DNA of 64,000 bases, taken from Paralithodes platypus. Its lineage: Eukaryota > Arthropoda > Malacostraca > Decapoda > Lithodidae. The translations under genes and the position numbers were made by a program. How positions within the stretch are numbered: the first letter of the stretch is position 1; each line of letters opens with the position of its first letter. Positions 1 to 10,509 of this stretch are shown piece by piece. The stretch is taken from contig CM064569.1 in NCBI GenBank assembly GCA_032716605.1, forward strand, positions 14,378,213 through 14,442,212, in the 5' to 3' direction. Below the pieces are notes generated by a model that was given only the letters and a program-made list of their open reading frames with translations, did not search any database and had not been told where the DNA came from.

Positions 1-783
1 GTTTCGGGGAAGCCCATTCCACAAATTGACAACTCGATTGAAGAAGAAATTATTAGATTCGTGTGAGTTAAAAGATTTACCATTAATTTTGCAACCGTTT
101 CCCAGCGTGTAATTAGATTGGTCGATAGTGAAGTACTTACTACTGTTCATATTGTCGATGCCTTTGATGATTTTGAACACTTGAATTAAGTCACCTCTTA
201 ATCTGCGCTGGGTTAAAGGAAATAGATTTAATTCTCTAAGACGCTCTTCGTATGGTTTGTTCTTTAGGCTAGGTATCATTTTGGTAACTCTACGTTGAAC
301 TCGTTCTAGCTTGTTTATATCTTTTTGGTAATAAGGGCACCAGGATTGAACGCAGTATTCCAGAAGAGGGCGGACTAAGGAATTGTAAAGGGTTAGGATA
401 ACTTCTTTGGATTTATGTTCAAATGACCTGCCTATAAAGCCAATTATTTTGTTTGCCTTTTTAACAACTTCTGAACATTGTTGACTCGGTTTTAGGTTAC
501 TCGATATTGTTACTCCCAGATCGGTTTCTCTGTTTACATTCTTAAGCTGAGTGCCATTCATCGAATAGTTTGCTTTCTCATTTAGGTATCCGATATGTAG
601 TACTTTACATTTATCCGCATTGAAACTCATTTGCCAAATTTGGGACCAACATGACAATTTATCTAGATTGTGTTGCATATCGTCAACTTGTTCTTTTGAG
701 AGTACGCTATTTGCAAGTTTTGTATCGTCAGCAAATTTTGAGATTGTACAGGTGAGACCCTCATCTATGTCGTTGATGTAAAT
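1..783 (-). mobile_element. LINE C copy 1, C-terminal reverse transcriptase part (left of the LINE A insertion)
   Basis: The minus strand closely matches the LINE C copy at 20780-21545, with only scattered substitutions. It encodes the region after the polymerase active site (FADDTK, then the MSFNADKCKVLHVGY thumb-type segment). The frame appears open and runs off the left edge of the window, so its 3' end is not seen. The upstream part of the same copy resumes at 2951 after LINE A. The product would be a non-LTR reverse transcriptase that copies its own RNA at a nicked target. The clade is probably CR1/L2-like, by resemblance only. Confidence 0.85.
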
Positions 784-795
784 TAGAAAGAGAAT

Positions 796-2938
796 GTTCT
801 GGAAGGAGGTAAATAAAGTAAGGAAAGGAGGCCAAAAGAGGGAAGAGTCAGTGAAAGATGAAAATGGAGAATTACTAGTGGAACCAGTTGAAGTGAGGAA
901 AAGATATGCAGAGTATTTTGAATCTTTGTTAAATACAAGAGATGGAAGAGAAGCAGTGATTGAAGCAGAGGTGGATGGAGATAGGTTACCCAGGCCACCA
1001 AGGTGGCAGGGAATGAATGAAAGGATTGAGGAAAATTAGGTGAAAGAAGCAGTGAAACAAATGAGAGCGGGAAAAGCAGAAGGTTTGGATGGTATTGCTG
1101 TGGAGTGTATAAAGAAGGGTGGAGATGTGATAATAGATTGGTTGGTGAGATTTTTCAATGTGTGCTTTGCTGTGTCAATGGTACCAATAGACTGGAAGAG
1201 TGCATGTATTGTGCCGTTGTACAAGGGGAAGGGAGATCGGCAGGAGTGTTCAAGTTATAGAGGTATTAGTTTATTGTCAGTGGTTGGAAAGCTGTATGGC
1301 AGGGTGTTGATAGAGAGGATAATAAAGTGTACGGAAGTTGCAATAGGAGAAGAACAGTGCGGTTTTAGGAGGGGAAGAGGGTGCGTGGATCAGATGTTTG
1401 CAGTAAGACAGTTATGCGAGAAGTATTTAGAGAAGCATAAGGAGATATTTTGGGCTTTTATGGACTTGGAAAAAGCGTATGATCGTGTGGACCGTGAAGC
1501 AATGTGGAAGATGTTAAGGATTTATGAAATAGGAGGAAATTTGTTAGAAGTAGTTAAGAGTTTTTATGAAGGGAGCAGAGCATGTGTGAGAGTAGGAAAT
1601 GGTGAGTTGAGTGAATGGTTTGAGGTAAAGGTAGGTTTGCGACAGGGTTGTGTAATGTCACCATGGCTGTTTAATATGTTTATGGATGGTGTGGTGAGGG
1701 AGGTGAAAAGGAGAACTATGGGAAGAGGATTGGGTTTAGTAGGAAAGAATGGTAGAGATTGGGAGTTGAATCAGTTGCTGTTCGCTGATGACACAGCATT
1801 GGTGGCGGATTCTGATGAGAAACTGCAGCGGGTAGTCAAAGAGTTTGGTGTGGTTTGTGGAAGGAGGAAACTGAAGGTGAACGTCAATAAAAGTAAAGTA
1901 ATGGTGTGTAATAGGGGAGAGCATAGGGTGAATCTAGATGTGAGGCTGGATGGGGAAATATTGGAACAAGTAGAGTGTTTTAAATATCTAGGAGGAACGA
2001 TAAGCAGGAGTGGAGGTATGGAAGTGGAGGTAAAACAGAGAGTGTGTGAAGGAAGGAAGGTTTTCGGAGCAATGGGAAGTATGTGGAAGACGAGAAATCT
2101 CGGAGTGAAAGTAAAAAGTGCACTGTATCAAGGAATTGTTGTGCCAACAGTGATGTATGGGGCTGAGACATGGGCTCTGAAGAAAAAGGAGAAAAGAGGG
2201 CTGGATGTGATGGAGATGAGCTGCTTGAGGAGTATGTGTGGAGTTACTCATAGAGACAGATTGAGGAATGAAGAGATACGTAGGAGAGTGGGGCAGCAGG
2301 AACATTTGTCAGCCAGAGTGGACAGAAGGGTGCTGAGCTGGTATGGTCATGTTGAACGAATGGGAGATGAAAGGCTTACAAAGAGAATATGTGAGTCAGG
2401 TACAAGGGGAGATAGAAGGGCAGGAAGACCCCCATTGAGATGGAGAGACTGTGTAAGAAAGGCTTTGGATGATAGAGGAATGACTATAGATCACGCAGGG
2501 GAAGTGGTGGTGGACAGGAGTGAATGGAGAATGCTTGTGAATAGTTGAGTGAACACGTGGTCATTTGGAGTGAGGGGTCGGGCGCAAGTTGGACTAGATA
2601 ATAGTCCATCAGGCGCCTGGCCCGGGGAGACGATTAACATGAAGGGTGCGCCTGGAAGTGTGGTGGGAGGGCTTGTGGCTTTGGCTCCGCTGCATGTCTG
2701 CCTGCCGAGATCGGAACCTCTCCGGGTGGTCGGGGGCCGGGGGAGTGCTGGAGCGACCTTGGTGACCCTGGTCTCTGGGTCTTCTCCTGGGTGACCTGGA
2801 TGTGTGTGAGTTTGTATTTTTTATCTGTGTTTATTTGTTGTTTTATGTTGTTTTTGTGTTTTCCCTGTTCTTGCTCTGTCTTGAGTCGGCTACCCCCAAA
2901 ATGGGGATTGGGCCTGAGCAGTTAGATAGATAGATAGA
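796..2938 (+). mobile_element. LINE A, 5'-truncated, inserted in LINE C with TSD
   Basis: The boundaries come from the interrupted LINE C. The 12-bp tagaaagagaat occurs at 784-795 and again at 2939-2950, and LINE C reads through once the interval is removed. The insert carries one reverse-transcriptase frame (797-2548), about 390 bp of 3' UTR and a (TAGA)n tail at 2922-2940. The 3' UTR ends in a C-rich/G-rich palindromic segment (acccccaaaatgggg) that recurs in 3'-only fragments at 24690-24795 and 38250-38345. The 5' end is truncated inside the coding region, as expected of target-primed reverse transcription. Confidence 0.9.
797..2548 (+). pseudogene. LINE A reverse transcriptase ORF with one in-frame stop
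   Basis: A single frame is open from the insertion junction to the TGA/TAG region at 2548, apart from one TAG codon at 1037-1039. Visible motifs, in order, are GLDGIAVECIKKGG (finger region), FMDLEKAYDRVDREAMW (RT motif A with the first catalytic Asp), GLRQGCVMSPWLFNMFMDG (motif B), LLFADDTALVAD (the FADD catalytic box) and a C-terminal basic region with GRPPLRWRDCV. The endonuclease domain is absent because the copy is truncated. The stop lies upstream of all RT motifs, and otherwise the frame is remarkably clean, suggesting a young insertion. I do not assign a clade. The protein would act in the nucleus with its own RNA; this copy is probably inactive. Confidence 0.85.
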
Positions 2939-2950
2939 TAGAAAGAGAAT

Positions 2951-3452
2951 TGGTCCTAGTACCGATCCCTGGGGTACCCCGCTACTTACATTGGTCCATT
3001 TAGATGCCTTACCGTTTATGACTACTCTTTGCTTTCTGTTGCTGAGCCAATTTTCTATCCATTTCAACACACCGTCTTGTATTTCATGCGCTTTTAGTTT
3101 TAGCAGTAAACGTTTGTGGGGAACTTTGTCAAAGGCCTTTTGAAAATCAAGGTATATAATATCTACAGCTTTACTCTCATCGTAGAGGTTGAGGATAGCC
3201 GTGTTGAGTATCTTTAAGTATGTTATTTTCCTCTAAGTGATTTACGAGTCTGTCTCGTATGACCGTTTCTAGCATTTTACATACAACTGAGGTTAAGCTA
3301 ATTGGACGTTAGTTACTGGGTAGGGATTTGCTGCCTTTTTTTAATATCGGTGTTACGTTGGCTAGCTTCCACTGATCAGGCATAGTTCCAGACTGCAAGG
3401 ATTTATTGAATAGTAATGTCAGTGGTTTGGAGAGCTCATCCTTAGCTTCCTG
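2951..3452 (-). mobile_element. LINE C copy 1, upstream reverse transcriptase part
   Basis: This continues the copy at 1-783 beyond the LINE A insertion. The minus strand encodes SGVPQGSVLGPILF (motif B), the NRKQRVVINGKASKW region and, further upstream, LTLLFNKSLQSGTMPDQWK and a KKGSKSLPSN motif. Compared with 21750-21900, about 50 bp is missing near 3196 (the part corresponding to 21812-21861), which breaks the frame, so this copy is a pseudogene. It stops at about 3452, where a GT-rich repeat begins. Confidence 0.85.
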
Positions 3453-3665
3453 TGTGTGTTTGTCTGGAGATCTGCCTGAGTGCGTTGTGTGTGTGTGTTT
3501 GACTGGCGGTGTGCCTGAGGGTGTGTTTGTCTGTTGCTCTGCCTGTGTGCGTGTGTGTGTGTTTGTTGCTCTGCCTGGGTGCGTGCGTTTGTGTGGAGGT
3601 GTGCGTGAGTGTGTTTGTGTGAAGGTCTGACTGCGTGTGTGTGTTTGTGTGTGTGTGGGTGTGGC
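3453..3665. repeat. Degenerate TG-rich minisatellite
   Basis: Runs of tgtgtgtg are separated by loosely repeated segments such as tctgcctg(a/g)gtgcg. Long apparent ORFs on both strands here (Thr/His-rich or Val/Cys-rich) are products of the composition. Confidence 0.8.
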
Positions 3666-3860
3666 GGTAGTGTGGGCTTCACTGGATATATACAGCATAT
3701 AGGTGGTGGGTGTGGGTGTTGGAGGAAGGTTCTCTCTGGTCTGTTCCTGTAATTATCTGTCCCGCCTATTGTTGTCACTCTGGCCATCACATCGTCCTTT
3801 ACATCACCACCAACCTTATTCTCTTCCTGGACGCTTCAATCCCCGGCGCCTCTCCTCCCA

Positions 3861-4318
3861 GGTGTGGGAGGTTTGGTGGAGTGGTCTTGCCACTGGACTG
3901 GTAATCCAATGGTCCCGGGTTCGAATCCTGATGTATCAATGGAAAGATATTATTGGGATGGAATTTGTGCTGTACCTAGTATCAGTGCATTACCACACAG
4001 CTCCAAATAAATACCCTCATTGTTCCCTGATTAAATAGCACTGTATGAATATTCCCATATTCAAAATATGCTACAGGGTGGCAATGCCTAGTGAGTTCAT
4101 TGCTCAATAGGTGGCGTTCTGAGAGTGAGGTTCCGAGTCTAGGGGGTGAGACAGTGGAGCACAAAGGCGGAGGAGCTTTAGAGATGGGGCTGCTTCGAAC
4201 CATGAGTAGGCAACCTGTCTCACTCCCTATACTGGAACAAGACCTCATGGGCATCACCGTGTACAGGCTCTCAGCCTATACCCGAGAGGGAGTAGTTGAA
4301 ATATAGAAACAAAAAAAA
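3861..4318 (+). mobile_element. tRNA-Thr-derived SINE (SINE-1), full-looking copy
   Basis: The head (about 3868-3930) looks like a tRNA. It has an A-box-like TGGTGGAGTGG, an anticodon loop CTGGTAA that would carry GGT (threonine), and a clear B box GGTTCGAATCC. No acceptor stem closes it, so it is not a tRNA gene. A unique body follows with TATTTGAATATG-like palindromic sequence, ending in an A-rich tail at 4309-4318. Inverted partial copies lie at 30715-31194 and 36517-36722. Transcription by RNA polymerase III from the internal boxes is expected. No clear target-site duplication was found. Confidence 0.75.
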
Positions 4319-4324
4319 TCACTC

Positions 4325-4905
4325 TTAACTCCATCCTTTTATCTCATTCTCGGTCTACCTCTCCCCCACTGTCACTCTAGCCTTCACATCAACCTTACTC
4401 TCTTCCTGGACTATTTCTATCTATTGCCAGTCGTTTCAATCCCTGGCGATTCTCGTCCCACCCAACACCACTCTCACTCACATACCGCCCAACTCTATCC
4501 TTCCATTTCATTCTTGGTCTACCTCTCCGCCTCTGTCACTCCGGACATCACATCGTCCCTTACAATACCATCAATCTTACGCTCTTCCTGGACGCTTCAA
4601 TCCCCGGCGCCCCTCCTCCCACCCAATACCACTCTCATATATCTTCCAACTTCATCCTTCCATCTCATTCTCGGTCTACCTCTCCCCCACTGTTTGTTTT
4701 TCTTTGTACTGTCACTCTAGCCTTCACATCAACCTTACTTTGTTCCTGGACTCTATTCCTGGATTATCTCTATCTATTGCCAGACGGCTCAATCCCAGGC
4801 GCCTCTCTCACCCAGCACCACTCTCGCTCACATACCGCCCAACTCCATCCTTCCATATTACTCTTGGTCTGCATCTCCCCCTCTATACTTCCATTTCACG
4901 TTCAT
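4325..4905 (-). repeat. Direct repeats of a LINE 3'-terminal coding fragment
   Basis: Two to three imperfect copies of about 220-240 bp share the segment 'ccttccatttcattcttggtctacctctcc' in part; further fragments lie at 3775-3860. Read on the minus strand, they encode a degraded version of the GRPRxRWKDGV motif seen at the end of LINE B (38880-38930, 47600-47640). I infer local duplication of old LINE B-like 3' ends. Confidence 0.5.
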
Positions 4906-5010
4906 ACAGTTTTTTTATAGTCAGTCTCACACTTATGGAAATCAAAGGATAAATTATGATACTAGAATCCTAGATCTCCTTTCAAATAACTAAGTAATGT
5001 TAGCCATCAT

Positions 5011-5225
5011 TTAACCCTCTGAGTACCAGCGCCGTGTGTTGTATTTCATTTTAGCTATAATTAGACGATAGTATGCAGCTTAGGGAGGATCTGTGATAGT
5101 TAAAAGGGTCGGTTGAGATAGTTTGAAGCCTTACTATCGCCAGAGGTCCTTCCTAAGCTGAATAAAATGGTCTAATAGTTGCCAGAATATGATAAAAAGG
5201 TCACCCCTGGTACTGAATGGGTTAA
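5011..5225. mobile_element. TTAACCC foldback MITE (MITE-1), complete copy
   Basis: The element starts TTAACCCTCTGAGTACCAG and ends with the inverted equivalent (ctggtactgaatgggttaa). Inner arms also pair (ttagacgatag against ctattagacca-like sequence). TTAA at both ends and the CCC following are typical of piggyBac-type non-autonomous elements, so I infer a piggyBac-like MITE. Related full or half copies are at 6516-6703, 7607-7823, 30571-30665, 36723-36828, 38536-38626, 40128-40242 and 45109-45326. Confidence 0.65.
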
Positions 5226-5810
5226 CGATGCCTTGGTTCATGAAAGGGTTAGGATCACTTCTTCGCTAATCTCTTCATGTTCTTGTACGAAGGTATCTCA
5301 AATGTTTTCCAATTCTAATCCTCCTTTATTCTATTTGTTTACTTTTTCGTCCTCTTCTGCCTCTCTCTCTCTCTCTCTCTCTCTCACATAGTGGGTGTAT
5401 ATTTTGTTTTTATTTTTTTAAGCGTATCACCTGCCTTGTGTCTATAATTACCCAAACAGGACGTTACATTTCCTTGGGTATTTCTATTTAGAGTCCATAT
5501 ATTACTATTACTCATTTTCCGTCTTGAATATTCGTTTCTATTCGTATTTTGTTTTATTCCTGTTTATATTATTTTGAGTAAGAAGATAAATAAGTATAGG
5601 ATAGCAGAACTTATTATTGCAGAGAACGAACGATAGTGAGTAACACATAGACTTCAAAAATTGCTAAGGAAATGTAACGTCTTCGTAGGATATATTGAAA
5701 CACAAAGCAGGTGGTACGAGTAAAGCAAAAGCATCTGAGAGAGAGAGAGAGAGAGAGAGAGATTTGATATGATTTGATTTGATATGCTTATTATGCACCA
5801 CAGATATCTT
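5226..5810. other. AT-rich stretch with short (CT)n and (GA)n
   Basis: I see no gene. There is a (CT)n run at 5362-5387 and a (GA)n run at 5737-5762, followed by short gatttgatat repeats just before the LINE D fragment. Confidence 0.6.
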
Positions 5811-5814
5811 ATAC

Positions 5815-6300
5815 TGGCACATGGAAGATCAAACATGGAAAGGAGGGTCTTTCGTATCATTAACTCCCGTCCACTCACCGATGCTCTGCAATCTCTCTCT
5901 CTTCGCCGCAATGTTGCATCTCTCACTATTCTATCGCTACTACAATAATCAGTGTTCCTCGGAGCTCTCTCAGTGCATACCTTCTCCCCTACGTAGGCTA
6001 CGTAGTACCCGATTTGCAACATAATCCCACCCCTACTCTGTACAACTCTCCAACTCAAGAGTGAAACGTTACTCCCAATCTTTCTTCTATTCAACAGCTG
6101 AGCTCTGGAACTCTCCCTGAATCCATCTTTCCCTTATCCTATAACTTAAATTGTTTCAAACTCCGTGTGTCCAGACATTTTGGCTCGAACGTTCCTTGAT
6201 TTTGGCCCTGTCACTCTTTCAACTATGGGGGAGGCACTCGCTATAGGCAGTTCTGCCTTTTGCCTCCCTCAAACACATAGAACAAAAAATAAACAAAAAA
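5815..6300 (+). pseudogene. LINE D 3' fragment
   Basis: This matches 13290-13760 of the long LINE D copy. It encodes the C-terminal tail of the ORF (SLFYRYYNNQCSSELSQC, then the TAELWNSLPES-like segment, disrupted here) and the characteristic 3' UTR 'cgctataggcagttctgcc', ending in an A-rich tail at 6282-6300. It is 5'-truncated and its frame is broken near 6025 and 6110. It sits directly against a half TTAA foldback element, which it probably interrupted. Confidence 0.85.
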
Positions 6301-6302
6301 TT

Positions 6303-6519
6303 AGGTGTTGATTTCTTTCCTGGCGAGCGATAGCGAGCCTGTAATCTTAGAAGGAATCGGCCTTCGGCCGGGACATTTTTCTACCGAAAAATGTACAAAT
6401 GTATCTTGAAATGGGGATGTTTATTTTAAGTTTGATGGACGTGTAGCGAGGAAACCAAAAATAAATAAAAATAATAATAAATACATACATATACAAAAAC
6501 ACAAGCACTACCCCCTTAA
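6303..6519. mobile_element. TTAA foldback element, right half
   Basis: The family's core hairpins are present: CTGGCGAGCGATAGCGAGCC, CGGCCTTCGGCCG and TTTTTCTACCGAAAAATGTAC. It ends CACTACCCCCTTAA as in other copies. The left half is missing at the LINE D junction. Confidence 0.75.
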
Positions 6520-6703
6520 TCCTTCCAGTATATTTGGCGCGTTTCTTCATATTATTCTGGCTATCAATAGACGATTTTAGTTAGTGTAGGAAGAACGTGT
6601 CAGAGGAAACTTTGATTCCTGGAGAACCTCGTTGGACTCAATAAATCGCCTAATAATAACCAGCATGATAATAATGGTATGTTAAATAATGCCTTAATAT
6701 GTT
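6516..6703. mobile_element. MITE-1 copy
   Basis: It has the family's inner arms (ctggctatcaatagacgatt near 6560 and the inverted cgcctaataataacc near 6645) and ends near atgttaa. The outer ends are degraded. It shares the TTAA at 6516 with the preceding foldback element. Confidence 0.55.
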
Positions 6704-6829
6704 AACTCTCTTCTTTCCTTACTATCCTCTCTCAATTCTGCCTTACCCTACAATTTTTAATAGGAAAGCATACCCGGCACTTTCCCCTATCCCAATATAT
6801 ATAATTGTATTTTACCCCACCCTGTCCTG

Positions 6830-7335
6830 TTCCACCTTGCCCTGCCCTGCTCTGCCCTACCTAACCCTACCTAACCCTGCCTGCCTTGTTCTGCTCTGCC
6901 CTGTCCTGCCATGCCCTGCCCTGCCCTACCATACCCTACCTAACCCTGCCTGCCTTGTCCTTCTCTGCCCTGTCCTGCCATGCCCTGCTCTGCCCTGCTC
7001 TGCCCTACCTAACCCTTTCTGCCTTGCCCTGCTCTGCCCTACCTAACCCTTTCTGCCTTGCCCTGCTCTGCCCTACCTAACCCTGTCTGCCCTACTCTGC
7101 CCTACCTAACCCTGTCTGCCCTGCTCTGCCCTACCTAACCATGTCTGTCCTGTTCTGCCCTACCTAACCCTGTCTGCCCTGCTCTGCCCTACCTAACCCT
7201 GTCTGTACTGCCCTACCCTACCTAACCCTGCCTGTCCTACCCTACCCTACCTAACCCTGCCTGTCCTACCCTAACCTACCTAACCCTGCCTGTCCTGCCT
7301 TGCCCTACCTAACCCTGCCTGCCCTTCGTTGCCCT
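6830..7335. repeat. CCTAA-containing minisatellite, about 29-bp unit
   Basis: A tandem array of variable units of the form CCCTGYCTGCCCTGCTCTG + CCCTACCTAA. Each unit ends in CCTAA, the complement of the arthropod telomeric TTAGG. The apparent Cys/Leu/Pro-rich ORFs are not genes. Confidence 0.85.
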
Positions 7336-7606
7336 ACTACTGTGTCCTCTCCACTTCCCTGCGTACCCTCACATGAACTCTAACACGCAACCCTTAAATA
7401 TAAAAGATATCCGTGTTTTTATAGCTACCGTTTTTATATGTACGTGCCTTAAAGAGGTCACATAAAACCTGCCCACGTCCAGAGTAGCCAGGGGTCACTT
7501 GGGGAGAGCAGGGGTGGGGGGTGGGGGAGAGAGAGAGAGAGAGAGAGGGAGAGGTCAAATGAGGTCACTGTTGATTATTTGGAGGATAGGGTAAACTGAT
7601 TAATGG

Positions 7607-7823
7607 TTAATCCTCAGAAGATACGATTACACATTTTTTTTCTGTTTGCTGGCTATTGCTAGACGATTTTGTTCAGATTAGGAAGGGCATATGGGAGTCA
7701 GAGGGTTAATTGAGATAATCTTTACCCCTATAATTCCCAGAGATCCATCCTAAATTGTATAAAACTGTATAATGATAGCCAGAATAAACTGTCAAAATAC
7801 ATCATAATCTTCTAAGGGTCAAA
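7607..7823. mobile_element. MITE-1 copy
   Basis: Runs from ttaatcctcagaag to cttctaagggtcaa. Inverted arms include gctattgctagacgatttt near 7653 and aatgatagccagaataaac near 7771. Confidence 0.6.
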
Positions 7824-7945
7824 GTTTAGGGTTTAAGCTTGTGGTGTGCTTTGTAACAGCACTCATTTTCGTGTCTTTGCCCTTTGGAAGCAACATAGTA
7901 TCAAATGTACTCCATCTTTCCTTTGCTTGGGATAGCTTTAGTTCC

Positions 7946-9367
7946 TTAAAGGGGTAGTACTCGCTTTTTCTGGACTTCCTTCTCCCTCATGTTTAGCATA
8001 TTAGTTTTGAGGTTTTACGACGTTCGGAACGAACGTCGTTTGGCGGTTTTGAGACCTTTCGCCTCATTTTGTTGTCAATTAAAATGTAAAACTTTCAAAC
8101 TAAACAAACCAAAATTGGGACAAGGACAATATAAAGTCAAATTAAATTATCAAAATCGCTATGTGGAAACAACGCTTACTAAAATGAAAATTATTAAATA
8201 AAAGAACGCAATCCACCACATAGGGTGTACATTACTACATGAGCAAGTTAATCTGTTTCCCAAGCAAACTAATCGCACATATAACAACGCACTATCGTCA
8301 CGTTAAAGGAAGTAGTCAAGTTTGGGAAGTCCGGGACGTTCTGGCAAATTTTACTAAACTCTGCATGAATAAAGAAACTACATGTTAAATGTCAAAATAT
8401 TATTTAAAATCAAATTTGCAACATGACAAGACATTAACAATAGTACAAAATACAAATATTGATAAGATATCTATACTATTACAAAATAATATATAAAATA
8501 CAGTACAGCACTCACTAACGATAGTGCTATCGGGTAGGTACCTGTAAGCATAGGATGCCTCAAGTGACCCCTATCAATAAATACCCTACAAATAACCTAC
8601 ATTTATAGCACAAATAAACTAAGGAAATCGCAAAAGTAAGCAATTGATACTATGGACAATGAATACATATAATATAAAGACAAATAATTGCAAAATATGA
8701 AGTAACAACAGATTTAAACAAAGAGTACTCTTTTAACAAGAACAATAAATTTAAAAAATCATCAATATTAATATTAATAATATAAAAAGAAAAAGAAAAA
8801 GATAAAGAATAAATACAGACAAAAAACAATAAATACAGACACAAAGTAAGCAGAGGTTATACAAGAAACTTCAAGTTAAAAATGCTTGATTAAAATGATT
8901 GATGTCAAATTTTAGAATACAGTCACAATAATTGACCCTAAAAAGATTAAATTTATGGAACAATTTACTTGCCTGAAAACCTCTGTCCACTAAGAGTCTG
9001 TATAGTAACCTAGCTCTAGCCCAAAAGTCATCTACTTTAGTGCAGATTTTACAAAATCTTATTAACTGGGAATAAAAACAATTATAAGTTATTTTACTAT
9101 CGATATTACTACTAGGGAAAGGAAAGTTATTAGGACCTTTCGTGCCATTTAGGTGTCGATTTGTTCCTGGTGATCGATAGCGAGCCTCTAATTTTAGAAG
9201 GAATCGGCCTTCGGCCGGGACATTTTTCTGTCTAAAAATGTACAAATTTATCTTGAAAGGGGGTCTAGGGGGTGTATGTATAAGCTTGATGGAGGTCTAC
9301 CGAGGAAACTCAAAAATAAATAAAATATATAAATATATGGACCAAAAACCAAGCACTACCCCTTTAA
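7946..9367. mobile_element. TTAA foldback element expanded by an internal insert of about 1 kb
   Basis: The ends are TTAAAGGGGTAGTACTCG at 7946 and the inverted AAGCACTACCCCTTTAA at 9367. The left arm (to about 8082) and the right arm (from about 9128) match the two arms of the copies at 36860 and 37755, which lack the roughly 1,045 bp in between. That AT-rich interval is therefore an insertion into, or extra internal sequence of, the element. It holds a reverse-transcriptase-like remnant on the minus strand. Confidence 0.65.
8871..9128 (-). pseudogene. Reverse-transcriptase C-terminal remnant (possibly Penelope-like)
   Basis: The minus strand reads FPFPSSN, then FYSQLIRFCKICTKVDDF, then LYRLLVDRGFQASKLF. 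This spacing (YxSQLxRxxxIC, about 20 residues, LLxRGF, LxxxF) resembles the conserved tail found downstream of the RT domain in a group of invertebrate reverse transcriptases. No RT catalytic motif remains. Assignment to a Penelope-like group is a guess. The apparent ORF continues into the foldback arm beyond 9128, where it is not meaningful. Confidence 0.4.
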
Positions 9368-9510
9368 CATGAACCTACCCATTGCAGATCATCCGGCCAG
9401 CTAAATAGGCGCGTTCTCTTCCTTGGTTAGATTTCATTTTGTGTGTTCTTTCATTCCTTTTTAGTGTGTTGTTTTCTTGTTTGGTGTTTTATCTCCGCTT
9501 CTCTGGGTTT

Positions 9511-9724
9511 TACAGTCTATTCGCTGTAGGTAGGCGAAAAATCATGACCTCTAATATCTGTAACTCAAAAACGACTACAGCAAATTGGCTGTAAATTTCC
9601 ACAACTATTCTATGACCAACTCTTCCCAAATGAATGAAATATTAGCTCGATTACTCTAGTCGTTCTTGAGTTACAAATGCTAGAGGTCATGATTTCTCGC
9701 CTACTTACAGCGGATAGACTATAG
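9511..9724. mobile_element. Foldback MITE (MITE-2) with arms of about 70 bp
   Basis: The left arm (cagtctattcgctgtagg, then atcatgacctctaat, then aactcaaaaacgacta) is mirrored by the right arm ending agcggatagactatag. Only about 70 bp separates the arms. No coding content. Confidence 0.75.
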
Positions 9725-10123
9725 TTGGTCTTTTACTTTTGGCGGCAATGACATTTGTTATTGCGCTGCCATGTGGAGGTTTTGTCATTCATTCATTCAT
9801 TAGGCGCGTTCACAGCTGCTACATGCCAGACATTGTGTATCTATTTAGCATGATTGATGGCTAGATATGAGTCCATAAATCATGCAAGGGCCCATCAATA
9901 TCTGTTAATATCCTTACTGCTTCTACCTATTGATCTTGGATGGCGCCATTGAGCAAATATAAGCTTTCGAATGAGCTCAACAAGCATCTGAACCTCATTT
10001 CAAGTCACTTAATACATGACTCGAACACCAAATCCCAGGGTTTCGGGGTTTGCCTTCCCACACTCGCCCTCTACTTTTGACCTGAGGGTACAATGGCAGA
10101 CATTAGAGGTGTTTTCGATTAGT

Positions 10124-10126
10124 ATA

Positions 10127-10164
<38 letters not shown>

Positions 10165-10192
10165 TAGAGTATATATATATATACATATATAC

Positions 10193-10247
<55 letters not shown>

Positions 10248-10276
10248 TAGAGTATATATATATATACATATATACG

Positions 10277-10331
<55 letters not shown>

Positions 10332-10351
10332 CTGAATATATATACAGTAGA

Positions 10352-10384
<33 letters not shown>

Positions 10385-10448
10385 TATATAAATATATATA
10401 TATACACATATGTAATAATTACATATATATATATATATATATATATAT
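10124..10448. repeat. (TA)n microsatellite with interspersed cagtagag/acggta units
   Basis: Almost pure TA, broken by repeated short islands (cagtagagta, catatatacggta). The long Tyr/Ile ORFs on both strands are artefacts. Confidence 0.95.
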
Positions 10449-10509
10449 GGGGGGAGATTGTAGGCACCAATCGATCAGGGCTAGACCCAGGTGAGGTTAT
10501 AGGCATGTG

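Noticed and set aside
2549..2794. 81-codon ORF after LINE A
   Set aside because: Lies in the LINE A 3' UTR; no domain, and its codons follow the G-rich composition.
3868..3940. tRNA-Thr gene
   Set aside because: Anticodon loop and B box are present but there is no closing acceptor stem, and the sequence continues into a repeated SINE body with copies elsewhere.
6303..6450. Hammerhead-type ribozyme in the TTAA foldback hairpins
   Set aside because: The stems are clear but the conserved CUGANGA and GAAA core is absent.
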